A stretch of 64,000 bases of DNA from JACCXG01 sp963785755 (GTDB lineage Bacteria > Acidobacteriota > Vicinamibacteria > Vicinamibacterales > 2-12-FULL-66-21): positions 62,001-126,000 of the forward strand of contig CAWAXG010000039.1 in NCBI GenBank assembly GCA_963785755.1, read 5' to 3'. The notes beneath the pieces are model-generated. The model had not been told where the DNA came from and did no database searches. It saw only the letters and a program-made list of their open reading frames with translations. Positions 1 to 8,142 of this stretch are shown piece by piece (positions within the stretch are counted from its first letter, which is position 1; each line of letters opens with the position of its first letter). The position numbers were made by a program, and so were the translations under genes.

Positions 1-331
1 ACGGCTCACAGACGTCAGCGACCTCGACATCCTCGCTGAAAATGAAATCCGCGAGGCGCTGCCGCACGGTCTCCGACGTCCGCGACGGAAGATCGATCAG
101 CACCCGGTCGCCGAGCTCGGACACGCGCATGTCGCTGATCATCCGCCCTTGCGGTGTCAGCAGCGCGGCATAGCAGCCCGTACCAGGCAGCAGCGCGGCG
201 ATATCGTTCGTGAGCAGTCCGTGCAGGTAGTCGCGGCGGTCGTTGCCCGTGAGCTCGAGCCGGCCGCGATCGGCCCGATCGAGCACGGCGGTGCGCTCCA
301 GCAGTGCCCGGTACTGTTCGAGTGAAAACAT
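1..331 (-). CDS. ygfZ: YgfZ/GcvT-like folate-binding protein, 3' part cut by window edge
   Basis: Read from the ATG at 331 on the minus strand, the frame is open to the left edge (about 110 residues), so the C-terminal two thirds lie outside. The visible part begins MFSLEQYRALLERTAVLDRA and continues through RLELTGNDRRDYLHGLLTNDI, then LLTPQGRMISDMRV, which is the typical start of the aminomethyltransferase-fold tRNA-modifying factor YgfZ, a folate-dependent protein that helps maintain Fe-S enzymes such as MiaB. The pattern D-R-x-R-x-x-x-x-G-x-D-R-x-x-Y-L-x-G-x-x-T-N-D is the family's folate-site strand. It is divergent from the hydrolase at 357 with only 25 bp between starts. The diagnostic K-G-C-Y-x-G-Q-E motif of YgfZ would be off the edge, so GcvT proper is not fully excluded. 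Confidence 0.75.
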   Translation of the reverse strand, partial: MFSLEQYRALLERTAVLDRADRGRLELTGNDRRDYLHGLLTNDIAALLPGTGCYAALLTPQGRMISDMRVSELGDRVLIDLPSRTSETVRQRLADFIFSEDVEVADVCEP

Positions 332-356
332 GCGGTCGCGCTGATATCCTCGAAGG

Positions 357-2021
357 GTGCAGGTTCTTCGCCATTGTACCGCCGCACTTGCGGTGGTTTT
401 CGTCATCAGGGCCGTGCTCGCGGGTCAGGGAGCGGCGCCCGTTCCGGCCGTCGGCGAGGCCAGCTTCATCATCTTCATCAACGGCCGGGATGCCGGCCGC
501 GAGCAGGTGAACGTGTCGAAGACTGCCGCCGGCTGGACGATTACCTCAACCGGACGGCTGGCTGCCCCGCTCAACTTCACCAATAACCGATTCGAAATCA
601 CCTACGCGCCGGACTGGCAGCCCATCGAGCTCAGATTCGACGCGCGCGCGCAGGAACGGTCGATCACGCTCGCGACCTCGTTCGCCACGACCACGGCGAT
701 CAACGAGATCACGCAGAACTCCATCACCAATACGAAGAACGATCAGATCACGGCGCGGACGGTCGTCCTGCCCAACAATTTCTACGCCGCCTACGAAGCG
801 CTCGCCGTCCGGCTCGTCCAGACGGCCGCAGGCACCGAGATTCCCGTCTACGTCGCGCCTCAGGCGGAGATTCGTCTGCTCGTCACGGGCGTGACCCCCG
901 TCACTTATCAGACGCCGTCCGGAGCCGTCGCGACCCGGCGCTACTCGGTGATTTTTCAGAACCCTGGTGGACCTCTCACTGCCGAAGTGACGGTCGACGA
1001 TCGCAATCGGCTGGCGAAGATCGAGTTCGGAACCGGCGCGCTGACGGTGACCCGTCAGGATGTCGCCGGCGTGGCGACGCGGCAGCACACGGTGCGGAAC
1101 CCGACCGACGCCGACGTTCGCATCCCCGCCGCCGGCTTCAGCCTCGCCGGCACGCTGACCACGCCGGCGGCGCAGGGCCGCCTGCGTCATCCGGCGGTCG
1201 TGCTCATTCCCGGATCGGGACCGGTTGACCGCGATGTCACCGTGGCGGGCATCCCGCTGTTCGCGCAGGTCGCGGGCCAGCTCGCCGACCTCGGCTACGT
1301 CGTGTTGCGATTCGACAAGCGCGGCGTCGGGCAGAGCGGCGGCCGCATCGAAACCGTGACGCTTCGCGACTACGCCGAAGACACCATCGCGGTGGTGAAA
1401 TGGATCGCCAAGCGGAAGGACGTCGACGACAAGCGCGTGTTCGTGATCGGTCACGCCGAAGGTGCGTCGATTGCGATGCTGGCGGCGCGCGAAAAACGGA
1501 TTGCCGCACTGATTCTGATGGCCGGCACCGGCACGAGCGGGAAGGAAGCGATTCTCGAACAGCAGCAGCACCTGCTCGACCTCGCCAAGGTCGCGGAGCC
1601 CGATCGGACCGCCAAAATCGAGCTTCAGAAAAAGATCCTCGAGGCCGCGGCAGCCGAACAGGGATGGGAGGCGCTGCCGCCCGAGGTACGGCCGCACGTG
1701 GATACGCCCTGGTACCGCAGCCTGCTGATGTTCGACCCGGCGCTGATCATGAAAGACGTCAAACAGCCCATACTCGTCCTGCAGGGAGCGCTCGATCGGC
1801 AGGTGCCCGCGCATCACGCCAGCCGCCTGGCTGAACTCGCCCGATCGCGCAAGAATGCTCCGCCCGTGGAAGAGAAAACGCTGCCCGCGCTCAACCACTT
1901 GTTCGTGCCGGCCAAGACCGGCGACATCGCCGAGTACGCGTCGCTCGAGGCCAGGACCATCAGTCCGGAGGTCGCGCGCAGCGTCGACGAGTGGTTGAAG
2001 ACCCTGCCACCGCCGAGGTGA
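357..2021 (+). CDS. Secreted alpha/beta hydrolase with altered nucleophile elbow
   Basis: The 554-residue protein starts with a signal-peptide-like segment (residues 1-22, hydrophobic AALAVVFVIRAVLA). Residues about 25-250 form a beta-rich N-terminal domain seen in exported acidobacterial hydrolases, and residues about 265-550 an alpha/beta-hydrolase domain: VVLIPGSGPVDRD (oxyanion strand), LRFDKRGVGQSGG, then the nucleophile elbow and the acid (D480 in LDRQVP) and histidine (H514 in LNHLF). The elbow reads G365-H-A-E-G369, so alanine 367 sits where the catalytic serine of G-x-S-x-G is expected; the codon is GCC. The family is otherwise esterase or peptidase-like (dienelactone hydrolase-like). 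Substrate unknown. The gene stands alone, divergent from the YgfZ-like gene. Confidence 0.85.
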   Translation: MQVLRHCTAALAVVFVIRAVLAGQGAAPVPAVGEASFIIFINGRDAGREQVNVSKTAAGWTITSTGRLAAPLNFTNNRFEITYAPDWQPIELRFDARAQERSITLATSFATTTAINEITQNSITNTKNDQITARTVVLPNNFYAAYEALAVRLVQTAAGTEIPVYVAPQAEIRLLVTGVTPVTYQTPSGAVATRRYSVIFQNPGGPLTAEVTVDDRNRLAKIEFGTGALTVTRQDVAGVATRQHTVRNPTDADVRIPAAGFSLAGTLTTPAAQGRLRHPAVVLIPGSGPVDRDVTVAGIPLFAQVAGQLADLGYVVLRFDKRGVGQSGGRIETVTLRDYAEDTIAVVKWIAKRKDVDDKRVFVIGHAEGASIAMLAAREKRIAALILMAGTGTSGKEAILEQQQHLLDLAKVAEPDRTAKIELQKKILEAAAAEQGWEALPPEVRPHVDTPWYRSLLMFDPALIMKDVKQPILVLQGALDRQVPAHHASRLAELARSRKNAPPVEEKTLPALNHLFVPAKTGDIAEYASLEARTISPEVARSVDEWLKTLPPPR

Positions 2022-2113
2022 CGCCTCCGCATTTGACCCGGGATCACGCGCGCGACGGATCGACGGCTCGCGGCGTCCACGCGGATCGCAAAATCGACTA
2101 GACTTTCTGCGCC

Positions 2114-3259
2114 ATGAGAGTGGGGATTGCAAAAGAAACCTGGCCCGGCGAAACGCGCGTCGCGGTGATTCCCGCGGGCGCGGTGACGCTGAAGAAGGCC
2201 GGGCTCGATGTCGCCATCGAGCAGGGCGCTGGTGCTGCCGCGGGTTTCCCTGATGACGCCTACGAAAAGCAGGGGGTCGCCGTCATCAGTCGGAGCGAGC
2301 TGTTCCAGAATGCCGAGATCGTGCTGCAGGTACGGTCGGCGCCGATTGACGCGCGCCTGCAGAAGGGACAGACGGTCATCGGCTTCGCCGATCCGCTCGG
2401 CGCGCCCGCTGCCGTCCAGCAGGCGGCCCTGACCGGCGCGTCCCTGTTCTCCATGGAGCTGATGCCGCGCATCACCCGCGCCCAGAGTATGGACGCGCTG
2501 TCGTCGATGGCGACGATCGCGGGGTACAAGGGGGTGCTCCTCGCGGCGACGGCATCGCCTCGCATGTTTCCGATGCTGATGACCGCGGCCGGCACGATCT
2601 CCTCCGCCCACGTCTTCATCGTCGGTGCGGGCGTCGCGGGATTGCAGGCGATTGCGACGGCCCGGCGGCTGGGCGCGAAAGTCGAAGCCTACGACGTGAG
2701 GCCGGCGGTGAAGGAGCAGGTCCAGAGCCTGGGCGCCAAGTTCGTCGAGCTCCCGATTGAATCGGCCGACGCCGAAGACAAGGGCGGCTACGCGAAGGCC
2801 CAGGACGAATCCTTCTACCGCCGCCAGCGCGAAATGATGCTCAAGGTCGTCGCCGGCAGCGACGTCGTGATTACGACGGCGTTGATCCCCGGCAAGCGCG
2901 CGCCGATTCTGCTGACCACGGAAATGGTCGAGGCCATGACGCCGGGATCGGTGATCGTCGACCTCGCCGCCGAGCGCGGAGGCAACTGCGAGCTGACCCG
3001 CCCGGACGAGACCGTCGTTCACGGCGGCGTCACCATCCTGGGGCCGTCCAACCCGCCGGCACTGGCTCCGTATCACGCGAGTCAGATGTATTCGCGCAAT
3101 ATCATCACGTTCCTGACGCACCTGCTGGGCAAGACCGGGGCGCAGCAGACCGCCGTTCCGATCGACACCTCCGACGAGATCACGCGCGAGACGCTGCTGA
3201 CTCGTGATGGCGAGGTCGTGCACCCGCGCGTTCGCGAGCTGTTGGCCGTCAAGTCATAG
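2114..3259 (+). CDS. pntA: NAD(P) transhydrogenase subunit alpha (PntAA-type)
   Basis: This 381-residue protein is the soluble NAD(H)-binding domain I of proton-translocating transhydrogenase, which transfers hydride between NADH and NADP+ using the proton gradient. It starts MRVGIAKETWPGETRVA and carries the domain signatures VFIVGAGVAGLQAIATARRL (dinucleotide-binding GxGxxG near 175-190), AYDVRPAVKEQVQSLGAKF and the RQR-containing loop YRRQREMML. Length matches split-type PntAA (about 380 aa) with no membrane helices. In most genomes pntAA, pntAB and pntB are adjacent; here the next genes are FHA and MBL proteins, so the partners must lie elsewhere or be missing. An alanine-dehydrogenase assignment is less likely because the RQR loop and PntA C-terminus are present. 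Confidence 0.9.
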   Translation: MRVGIAKETWPGETRVAVIPAGAVTLKKAGLDVAIEQGAGAAAGFPDDAYEKQGVAVISRSELFQNAEIVLQVRSAPIDARLQKGQTVIGFADPLGAPAAVQQAALTGASLFSMELMPRITRAQSMDALSSMATIAGYKGVLLAATASPRMFPMLMTAAGTISSAHVFIVGAGVAGLQAIATARRLGAKVEAYDVRPAVKEQVQSLGAKFVELPIESADAEDKGGYAKAQDESFYRRQREMMLKVVAGSDVVITTALIPGKRAPILLTTEMVEAMTPGSVIVDLAAERGGNCELTRPDETVVHGGVTILGPSNPPALAPYHASQMYSRNIITFLTHLLGKTGAQQTAVPIDTSDEITRETLLTRDGEVVHPRVRELLAVKS

Positions 3260-3269
3260 AGGGATCTCC

Positions 3270-3569
3270 GTGTGGATGCTCAGGACACCAGAGGACGCGA
3301 AACAGCCGTTCATGTTCAGAATCATCCCGGGCAAGGTGAAGACGATCGGCCGTGCGCCACGAGCTGATTTCATCGTCGACGCCGCCCTGGTCTCGCGGCT
3401 GCACTGCCGTCTGGCGGCGGGCGCGGGCGAGATCGAGGCTGTCGATCTCGAGAGCACGAACGGCACTTACGTCAATGGCGAGAGGGTGGCTCGAGGAACC
3501 CTGAAGGACGGCGACACGCTGCGGGTCGGAACCGTCGAGTTCCTGGTCATGAAAACTTCGTCGCAGTGA
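3270..3569 (+). CDS. FHA-domain protein
   Basis: A stand-alone forkhead-associated domain of 99 residues that binds phosphothreonine peptides. The core is TIGRAPRADFIVD (GR strand), SRLHCRL (S-x-x-H phosphopeptide contact) and DLESTNGTYVNGERV (the STNGT/VNG loop), all canonical. An open frame extends upstream into pntA, but GTG 3270, preceded by AGAGGGA and just after the pntA stop, is the natural start; ATG 3276 is an alternative. It probably reads phosphorylation by Ser/Thr kinases such as the two encoded in this window. Its 3' end overlaps the convergent MBL gene by 23 bp. Confidence 0.85.
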   Translation: MWMLRTPEDAKQPFMFRIIPGKVKTIGRAPRADFIVDAALVSRLHCRLAAGAGEIEAVDLESTNGTYVNGERVARGTLKDGDTLRVGTVEFLVMKTSSQ

Positions 3570-4215
3570 GAAACGGATTGGTGCGGCGCTCGTGACCGAT
3601 CGTGGTGGCGCGGCCGTGGCCTGAGTGCACGACGGTGTCGTCGGGATAGGTCATCAGCACGTCACGGATCGAGCGCAGCAGCGTTTCGGTGTCCCCGCCT
3701 GGCAGATCGGTGCGGCCGATCGACCCCGCAAACAGCGTGTCCCCAACGATCAGGATTCGTCCAGACTCATCGTCGCGACCCACCTCGAGGCAGACACCGC
3801 CGGGGCAGTGGCCTGGCGTGTGGCGGATCCGGATGGCATAGCGCCCGAACCGGAGCGGGTCCTCACCCTCGTAGAAGAAATCCACCGGCGGCTGCGGCTC
3901 GGTCTTGATCCCGAACGCGATGCCCTGCTGCACGATGGCGCGGTAGAGAAAATCGTCCGCCTCGTGCAGGCCCACCGGCACGTTCAACGCCGCCTTGGCG
4001 CGGCCGACGCCGGTGATGTGATCGAGATGGGCGTGGGTCAGCAGGATGTGGCGGATCTGCAGCCGGTGGTACCGGACCGCGTCCAGCAGCTCCTCGACTT
4101 CGTCACCCGGATCGATGACCACTCCCTCGCGAGTCTCCTCGCAGCCGAGCACGAAGCCGTTCTTCAGAAAGGGCTCGACCGCCCGGACTTCCAGAATCAT
4201 CCCTGAGCCTGCCAT
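3547..4215 (-). CDS. MBL-fold metallohydrolase (glyoxalase II-like)
   Basis: A 222-residue metallo-beta-lactamase-fold hydrolase with the metal motif T-H-A-H-L-D-H (around residue 61), a second histidine in HTPGHCPGG, the bridging aspartate in IVGDTLFAGSIGRTDL and the last histidine in VVHSGHGRATTIG. This spacing is that of the glyoxalase II / YcbL subgroup, which hydrolyses thioesters such as S-lactoylglutathione, though YcbL-like proteins often have unknown substrates. ATG 4215 gives an N-terminal MAGSG; ATG 4200 (MILEVRAVEPF) fits the family start equally well. It is convergent with the FHA gene and divergent from the phosphatidyltransferase gene. Confidence 0.85.
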   Translation of the reverse strand: MAGSGMILEVRAVEPFLKNGFVLGCEETREGVVIDPGDEVEELLDAVRYHRLQIRHILLTHAHLDHITGVGRAKAALNVPVGLHEADDFLYRAIVQQGIAFGIKTEPQPPVDFFYEGEDPLRFGRYAIRIRHTPGHCPGGVCLEVGRDDESGRILIVGDTLFAGSIGRTDLPGGDTETLLRSIRDVLMTYPDDTVVHSGHGRATTIGHERRTNPFLTATKFS

Positions 4216-4250
4216 CGCCCTATTTTCGCATTAAGGGATGGAGACACTTG

Positions 4251-5012
4251 ATGGCTGCAGAAAACCGGGAAATCCGCATACATGGAAGCCTGCTCGCTGC
4301 GGCGGAAAAGCGCCTGCTGATCTGGATCGCCAGGCGGCTGCCGCGTTGGATCAATTCCGATCACCTCACGGTCCTCGGCGCGGTCGCGATGCTCGGAGCC
4401 GGCCTTAGCTATGTGGTCGCGCCGAAGTGGGCGGGCGCGCTGCTCGTGGCCGTGCTGATGCTGGCGATCAACTGGTTCGGCGACAGCCTCGACGGAACCG
4501 TGGCGCGCGTACGGCATCATGAGCGGCCGCGTTACGGCTTCTACGTCGATCACGTCCTCGACGCGATTGGCATCCTGTTCCTGATCGCAGGGCTCGTCGC
4601 GGGAGGATTCATGAGCCTGGCCCCCGGGGCCGCGTTCCTGCTGGCGTACTACCTCCTCACGATCGAGATCGCGCTCGCCACGCACACGCTTGGCACCTTC
4701 AAGATCTGGTACTGGAAGTTCGGGCCGACCGAATTGCGGATTCTGCTCGCCGCCGGAACCCTGCAGCTGCTCCGCTCGCCGTGGAGCACGATTGGCGAAC
4801 ACCGCCTGCTCCTGTTCGACATTGGCGCGACGGTTGGCGCCATCGCGGTGCTGCTGACGTTCATCATCGCGGCAATTCGAAACACCACGACGCTGTATCG
4901 GCTCGAACCGATCCCCGATACGGGAGCGGTGGCTTCGCGAGATCGCGGCGCCCGCTCCCGTAACGCGCCGCTGCAGCGCCGCGCTGCGGACGTCGGCCTC
5001 ACGCTCCAATGA
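4251..5012 (+). CDS. CDP-alcohol phosphatidyltransferase family membrane protein
   Basis: An integral membrane protein of about 253 residues. Residues 79-105 contain the family signature D-x2-D-G-x2-A-R ... G-x3-D-x3-D (DSLDGTVAR, then GFYVDHVLD), which binds the CDP-alcohol and two metal ions; there are nine residues rather than the usual eight between AR and the glycine. Several hydrophobic helices follow. The enzyme class transfers a phosphatidyl group to an alcohol such as inositol phosphate, glycerol phosphate or serine; the substrate cannot be read from sequence. The start is ATG 4251 with GGAG eight bases upstream, rather than the TTG three bases earlier. It converges on the dehydratase gene with 14 bp overlap. 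Confidence 0.85.
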   Translation: MAAENREIRIHGSLLAAAEKRLLIWIARRLPRWINSDHLTVLGAVAMLGAGLSYVVAPKWAGALLVAVLMLAINWFGDSLDGTVARVRHHERPRYGFYVDHVLDAIGILFLIAGLVAGGFMSLAPGAAFLLAYYLLTIEIALATHTLGTFKIWYWKFGPTELRILLAAGTLQLLRSPWSTIGEHRLLLFDIGATVGAIAVLLTFIIAAIRNTTTLYRLEPIPDTGAVASRDRGARSRNAPLQRRAADVGLTLQ

Positions 5013-5892
5013 TCTGACTCAGCTTCGCGCGGTCGATGTTTGCGCCGGTCAGCACGACGGCACAGCGTCGGCCCTCGATCGGCAGGCGGCCGGACAGCAC
5101 GCCCGCAATAGCCGTCGCCGCAGCGCCCTCCGCGATCAGCCGCTCTTCGGCGACCAGCCCTTTGATCGCCTCGACGACCTCGGCCTCGCGAACTGTGACC
5201 ACCCCCGCGACGTGGCGGCGCACCAGGTCGAACGTCATCGTATCGGGCGCGAGGTTGCCGGCCAGACCATCGGCGATTGTCGCGCCCACGTCGATCGGCA
5301 CGATGTGCCCTGCGGCGAAGCCGCGCGTGAACGGGCAGGAGGCCTCGACTTCAACGCCGTAGGTTTCGGCACGTCCCGACGTCGCCAGCGCGACACCGCT
5401 CGCCAACCCGCCGCCGCCGACGGGCACGACAATCGATTCCACGCCGGGGAGCTCCTCGAGGATCTCGAGGCCGATGGTCCCGGCGCCCGCAATGACGTCC
5501 ACGTGCGAATACGGCGAGACATAAGACGACGAGCCGGCGGCGGCGTGATCCTGGGCGAGGCGTTCCGCCTCGTCGTAGTCGCGGCAAGTCACGAGGCGGG
5601 CCCCGGCGCGACGAATGGCGATCAGCTTCACCTGCGGCGCGTCTTCGGGCACGTAGACGGTCAGCGGAATGCCGAGGGTGCTGGCGGCAACCGCAAGCGC
5701 ACGCCCGTGGTTCCCTGCGGACGCGGTGACGAGCTCGCCCGGCAGCTCGTTGCGCTGCGCCAGCTGCAACACGGCATTCAGCGCGCCGCGAAGCTTGAAC
5801 GAGAACGTCGGCTGCAGCGACTCCAGCTTGATCGCCACGTCGCCGCCGCTCTGCGACGACAGCCATTCGGATTGGCGCAGCGGCGTCCGCAT
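4999..5892 (-). CDS. Threonine/serine dehydratase-like PLP enzyme
   Basis: A fold-type II PLP enzyme. Seen: KLESLQPTFSFKLRGA (the lysine in SFKLRGA forms the PLP Schiff base), VTASAGNHGRALA (phosphate/carboxylate loop), VPVGGGGLASG (glycine loop that binds PLP phosphate) and VVLTGANID (near the ring nitrogen). It is the short catabolic form (about 300 residues, no regulatory ACT domain), expected to deaminate threonine or serine to a 2-oxo acid; serine racemase is possible. The first ATG (5892) leaves out a conserved N-terminal helix that is present in frame just upstream (ITRRDIESAARRLAGRI), beginning at a CTG at 5946 that overlaps the stop of the upstream receiver gene. The true start may therefore be non-canonical. 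Confidence 0.85.
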   Translation of the reverse strand: MRTPLRQSEWLSSQSGGDVAIKLESLQPTFSFKLRGALNAVLQLAQRNELPGELVTASAGNHGRALAVAASTLGIPLTVYVPEDAPQVKLIAIRRAGARLVTCRDYDEAERLAQDHAAAGSSSYVSPYSHVDVIAGAGTIGLEILEELPGVESIVVPVGGGGLASGVALATSGRAETYGVEVEASCPFTRGFAAGHIVPIDVGATIADGLAGNLAPDTMTFDLVRRHVAGVVTVREAEVVEAIKGLVAEERLIAEGAAATAIAGVLSGRLPIEGRRCAVVLTGANIDRAKLSQIIGA

Positions 5893-5942
5893 GATGCGTC
5901 CGGCCAGGCGGCGCGCCGCCGACTCGATGTCGCGTCGCGTGA

Positions 5943-6308
5943 TCAGGAGCCCTGGTTCTGTGAAGACAGCAGAATCTCGGCGAGATTGCCGGCGAAGGCC
6001 GATCGCGGCAGGACCTGATCGGCGCCCGCCTCGCGTGCCGCCGCGATCAGGCTGGTATGGACGTGTGAGGCGAAGCCGATGGTGCGAATCGACGACAGCG
6101 CCGGATCGGCCTTGATCGCCGAGATCGTGGCAACCGGATCGGTCTTGCCGCTGTTCAGGTCGAAGATCACCAGCGCGGGCCGGGACTCGCGCACCGCCTG
6201 CAGGATCTCCTGCGGCGAGCGGGCGAACGTCAACTCGACCCCGGCCTGCCTGGCGGTAGTCCGGATTTTCGAGCTGAAAAGCAGATCGTCGACGGCGGCG
6301 AGCACCAT
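5943..6308 (-). CDS. Degenerate response-regulator receiver domain protein
   Basis: A 121-residue single-domain CheY-like protein. The acidic pair (VDD, residues 6-8) and the phospho-acceptor aspartate region (LVIFDLNSG) are present, but the switch Thr/Ser region reads GFASH and the conserved lysine of the K-P motif is replaced (LPRSAF). It has no output domain. It is encoded directly upstream of the dehydratase gene, whose frame runs into its stop codon, so the two are probably co-transcribed. It may work as a receiver with weakened phosphorylation or as a protein-interaction module. No cognate kinase adjoins it. Confidence 0.7.
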   Translation of the reverse strand: MVLAAVDDLLFSSKIRTTARQAGVELTFARSPQEILQAVRESRPALVIFDLNSGKTDPVATISAIKADPALSSIRTIGFASHVHTSLIAAAREAGADQVLPRSAFAGNLAEILLSSQNQGS

Positions 6309-6362
6309 CGGCCGATCATATCAACGTGCGCGGTCAACGATCGATCCGGCAGGGGGCCCGCC

Positions 6363-7358
6363 TCATCGCAGCCAGTTGAAGATGGCGGCGGCGATGCCGG
6401 CGCCGAGCGCCCCGAGCAGCCACCACAGACCCGCGCCCCCTCGTTCCTCCTCGATCGGGAGTATGTCCGTCCGGCGCTCGGCCGTGCGCGACGCTGTCGA
6501 GTGTGGGGCCGTCTCGCGCGGCTCGAGCATTCCGCGGGCGCGCCGCAGGTCGGTGGTCAGCCGCGCCGCGCTCTCCGTGCGCCGATCGAGCGCCTTGGCC
6601 AGCGCGCGCGACAGCACGACGTCGATCATCTTGGGCAGCTCCGGATTGATCGAGCTCGGCGCCGGCGGTACCTTCTGACTGATGTTGAGCAGGATCGCGG
6701 CCGCGTCCCCGCCTGCGAACGGATGCCGGCCGGTGACCATCTCGTAGACGATGACGGCGAGGGAAAAGACGTCGGTTCGCGCGTCGATGCTGCCGCCGAG
6801 GGCCTGCTCGGGCGACATGTACGCCACGATCATGGCCGCATCGGCGCTGACGCTGCCCGGCGCCGCGGCGGCGAGGGCCCGCGTCTGACCGCCTCTCGTC
6901 CACACCGCCATGCCGAAGTCGAGAACCTTGGCGCTGCCCTTGCCGGTCTCGAGAATGGTTTCCGGACGCAGGTCCTTGTGCAGCACGCCGTGGGAATGCG
7001 CCTCCGAGATCGCGTCGGCGACCTGAATGGCGAGATCGAGCGCATGGCGCGTGTTCATCGGGGCGCCGCTCATCTGCTGGCGCAGCGTCACCCCCTGGAC
7101 GAACTCGTAGCCGAGATAGAGCCGGCCATCGTGCTCGCCGACGTCGAACAGCGTTGCGATGTTCGGGTGCGACAACGCGGCCGCCGCCCTCGCATCGTCT
7201 ATCAGACGATGTTGACGTTGACCGACGGCGAAGCCTGGAGGAGTCAGCTTGAGCGCGACCGTGCGCCCGACTTTCGTGTCACGCGCACGGTACACCTCGC
7301 CGAGGCCACCCTCACCAATGCGCTCGAGCAGGTTGTAATGCGCAATCGCGCCGATCAA
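6363..7358 (-). CDS. Membrane-anchored Ser/Thr protein kinase, atypical catalytic loop
   Basis: A 331-residue eukaryote-like kinase. The P-loop is GEGGLGEVYRA, the lysine lies in VALKLT, the catalytic loop is H127-K-D-L-R-P-E-T134, the metal motif is DFG and the activation-segment end is AYMSPEQ. The catalytic aspartate (D129) is kept, but the asparagine that closes the H-R-D-L-K-P-x-N motif and helps bind magnesium is threonine 134. A proline- and charge-rich linker (about 270-305) leads to one C-terminal membrane helix (GLWWLLGALGAGIAAAIFNW), so the kinase domain faces the cytoplasm with almost nothing outside. It starts 33 bp after the SDR gene and may be co-transcribed with it. Confidence 0.85.
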   Translation of the reverse strand: MIGAIAHYNLLERIGEGGLGEVYRARDTKVGRTVALKLTPPGFAVGQRQHRLIDDARAAAALSHPNIATLFDVGEHDGRLYLGYEFVQGVTLRQQMSGAPMNTRHALDLAIQVADAISEAHSHGVLHKDLRPETILETGKGSAKVLDFGMAVWTRGGQTRALAAAAPGSVSADAAMIVAYMSPEQALGGSIDARTDVFSLAVIVYEMVTGRHPFAGGDAAAILLNISQKVPPAPSSINPELPKMIDVVLSRALAKALDRRTESAARLTTDLRRARGMLEPRETAPHSTASRTAERRTDILPIEEERGGAGLWWLLGALGAGIAAAIFNWLR

Positions 7359-7391
7359 CTGGAGGATCCCTTCGCTTTCGCATCCCTGGAC

Positions 7392-8120
7392 TTACTTTTT
7401 CGGCCGTGACGGTCGCAGCTCGACGCGGCTGGGCAGACTCCGCGCCGGCATCAGCAGGAGATCGACGACCACCTGGGCGACATCTTCCGGCTGGACCTTC
7501 CAGTCCGCCTCTCCGGCTTGCCCGCGACCGCCGAACCCCGTCGAGACCGAACCTGGCAGAACGTAGCTCACCCGGATGTTGTCGTAGCGCACCTCTTGCA
7601 TCAGCGCTTCGGAGAATGCATTCAGGCCAGCCTTGGACGCGCAATACGCGGCGGCGCCAGCGAACGGGTTCTTGGACGCCAGGCTGCTGATGTTGATGAT
7701 CCAGCCGCCGCCCCGCCGCCGCATGTGGGGCAGCGCCTCGTGGCAACAGTAGAACACTCCGCCAAGGTTCGTTTCCAGCACGCTCTGCCAGTCGCGGGCG
7801 CTCATGTCTGCGACATGGGCGAATCCACCGACGCCGGCGTTGTTGACCAGCACATCCAGACCACCGAACCGGTCGGCGGTCTGTTGAAACGCGCGCGCCA
7901 CGTGCTCGGGATTCCGAACATCGGCCTCGACCGCGAGCGTCTGACCGCCGAGCTTCAGCCGGGCTTCTTCGAGATCCCGGCCAGTCCGGCCCGTGATCAC
8001 CGCGGTCGCGCCGTGTGCCGTCAGAGCTTCGGCGATCGCGAAGCCGATTCCGCGCGACCCGCCGGTGACCAGCGCGATTTTCTTCGCGAGCGCGTCGCGA
8101 ACTGGAGAGGTCGTGGTCAT
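7392..8120 (-). CDS. Short-chain dehydrogenase/reductase
   Basis: A 242-residue classical SDR. It has the NAD(P)-binding TGGSRGIG near the N-terminus, NNAG, the catalytic Ser in INISS and the Y-x-x-x-K pair in AYCASKAG. The arginine in ITGRTGRD after beta-2 favours NADP(H). The start is the ATG at 8120; the open frame continues upstream but that part lies over the divergent gene and does not look like SDR. Twenty-two base pairs separate it from the divergent dehydrogenase-like gene. The substrate (a ketone or alcohol, perhaps a 3-oxoacyl compound) cannot be named from sequence. Confidence 0.85.
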   Translation of the reverse strand: MTTTSPVRDALAKKIALVTGGSRGIGFAIAEALTAHGATAVITGRTGRDLEEARLKLGGQTLAVEADVRNPEHVARAFQQTADRFGGLDVLVNNAGVGGFAHVADMSARDWQSVLETNLGGVFYCCHEALPHMRRRGGGWIINISSLASKNPFAGAAAYCASKAGLNAFSEALMQEVRYDNIRVSYVLPGSVSTGFGGRGQAGEADWKVQPEDVAQVVVDLLLMPARSLPSRVELRPSRPKK

Positions 8121-8125
8121 CTCAG

Positions 8126-8131
8126 TAGAAT
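8126..8131 (+). promoter_or_regulatory. Probable -10 box (TAGAAT) for the MDH-like gene
   Basis: TAGAAT lies 12 bp before the ATG at 8143, with TGGAGA (four of six matches to TTGACA) 17 bp upstream at 8103-8108. Transcription would begin about 5 nt before the start codon, so the message would be nearly leaderless. The -35 lies inside the start of the divergent SDR gene. Confidence 0.4.
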
Positions 8132-8142
8132 AGTCGACTCCG

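Noticed and set aside
546..2132. Long minus-strand open frame of 528 codons
   Set aside because: It is the antisense of the hydrolase gene, Arg/Asp/Gly-rich with no recognisable domain; typical shadow in GC-rich DNA.
1814..3223. Minus-strand open frame of 469 codons over pntA
   Set aside because: Shadow of a well-conserved enzyme; composition and lack of motifs do not support a gene.
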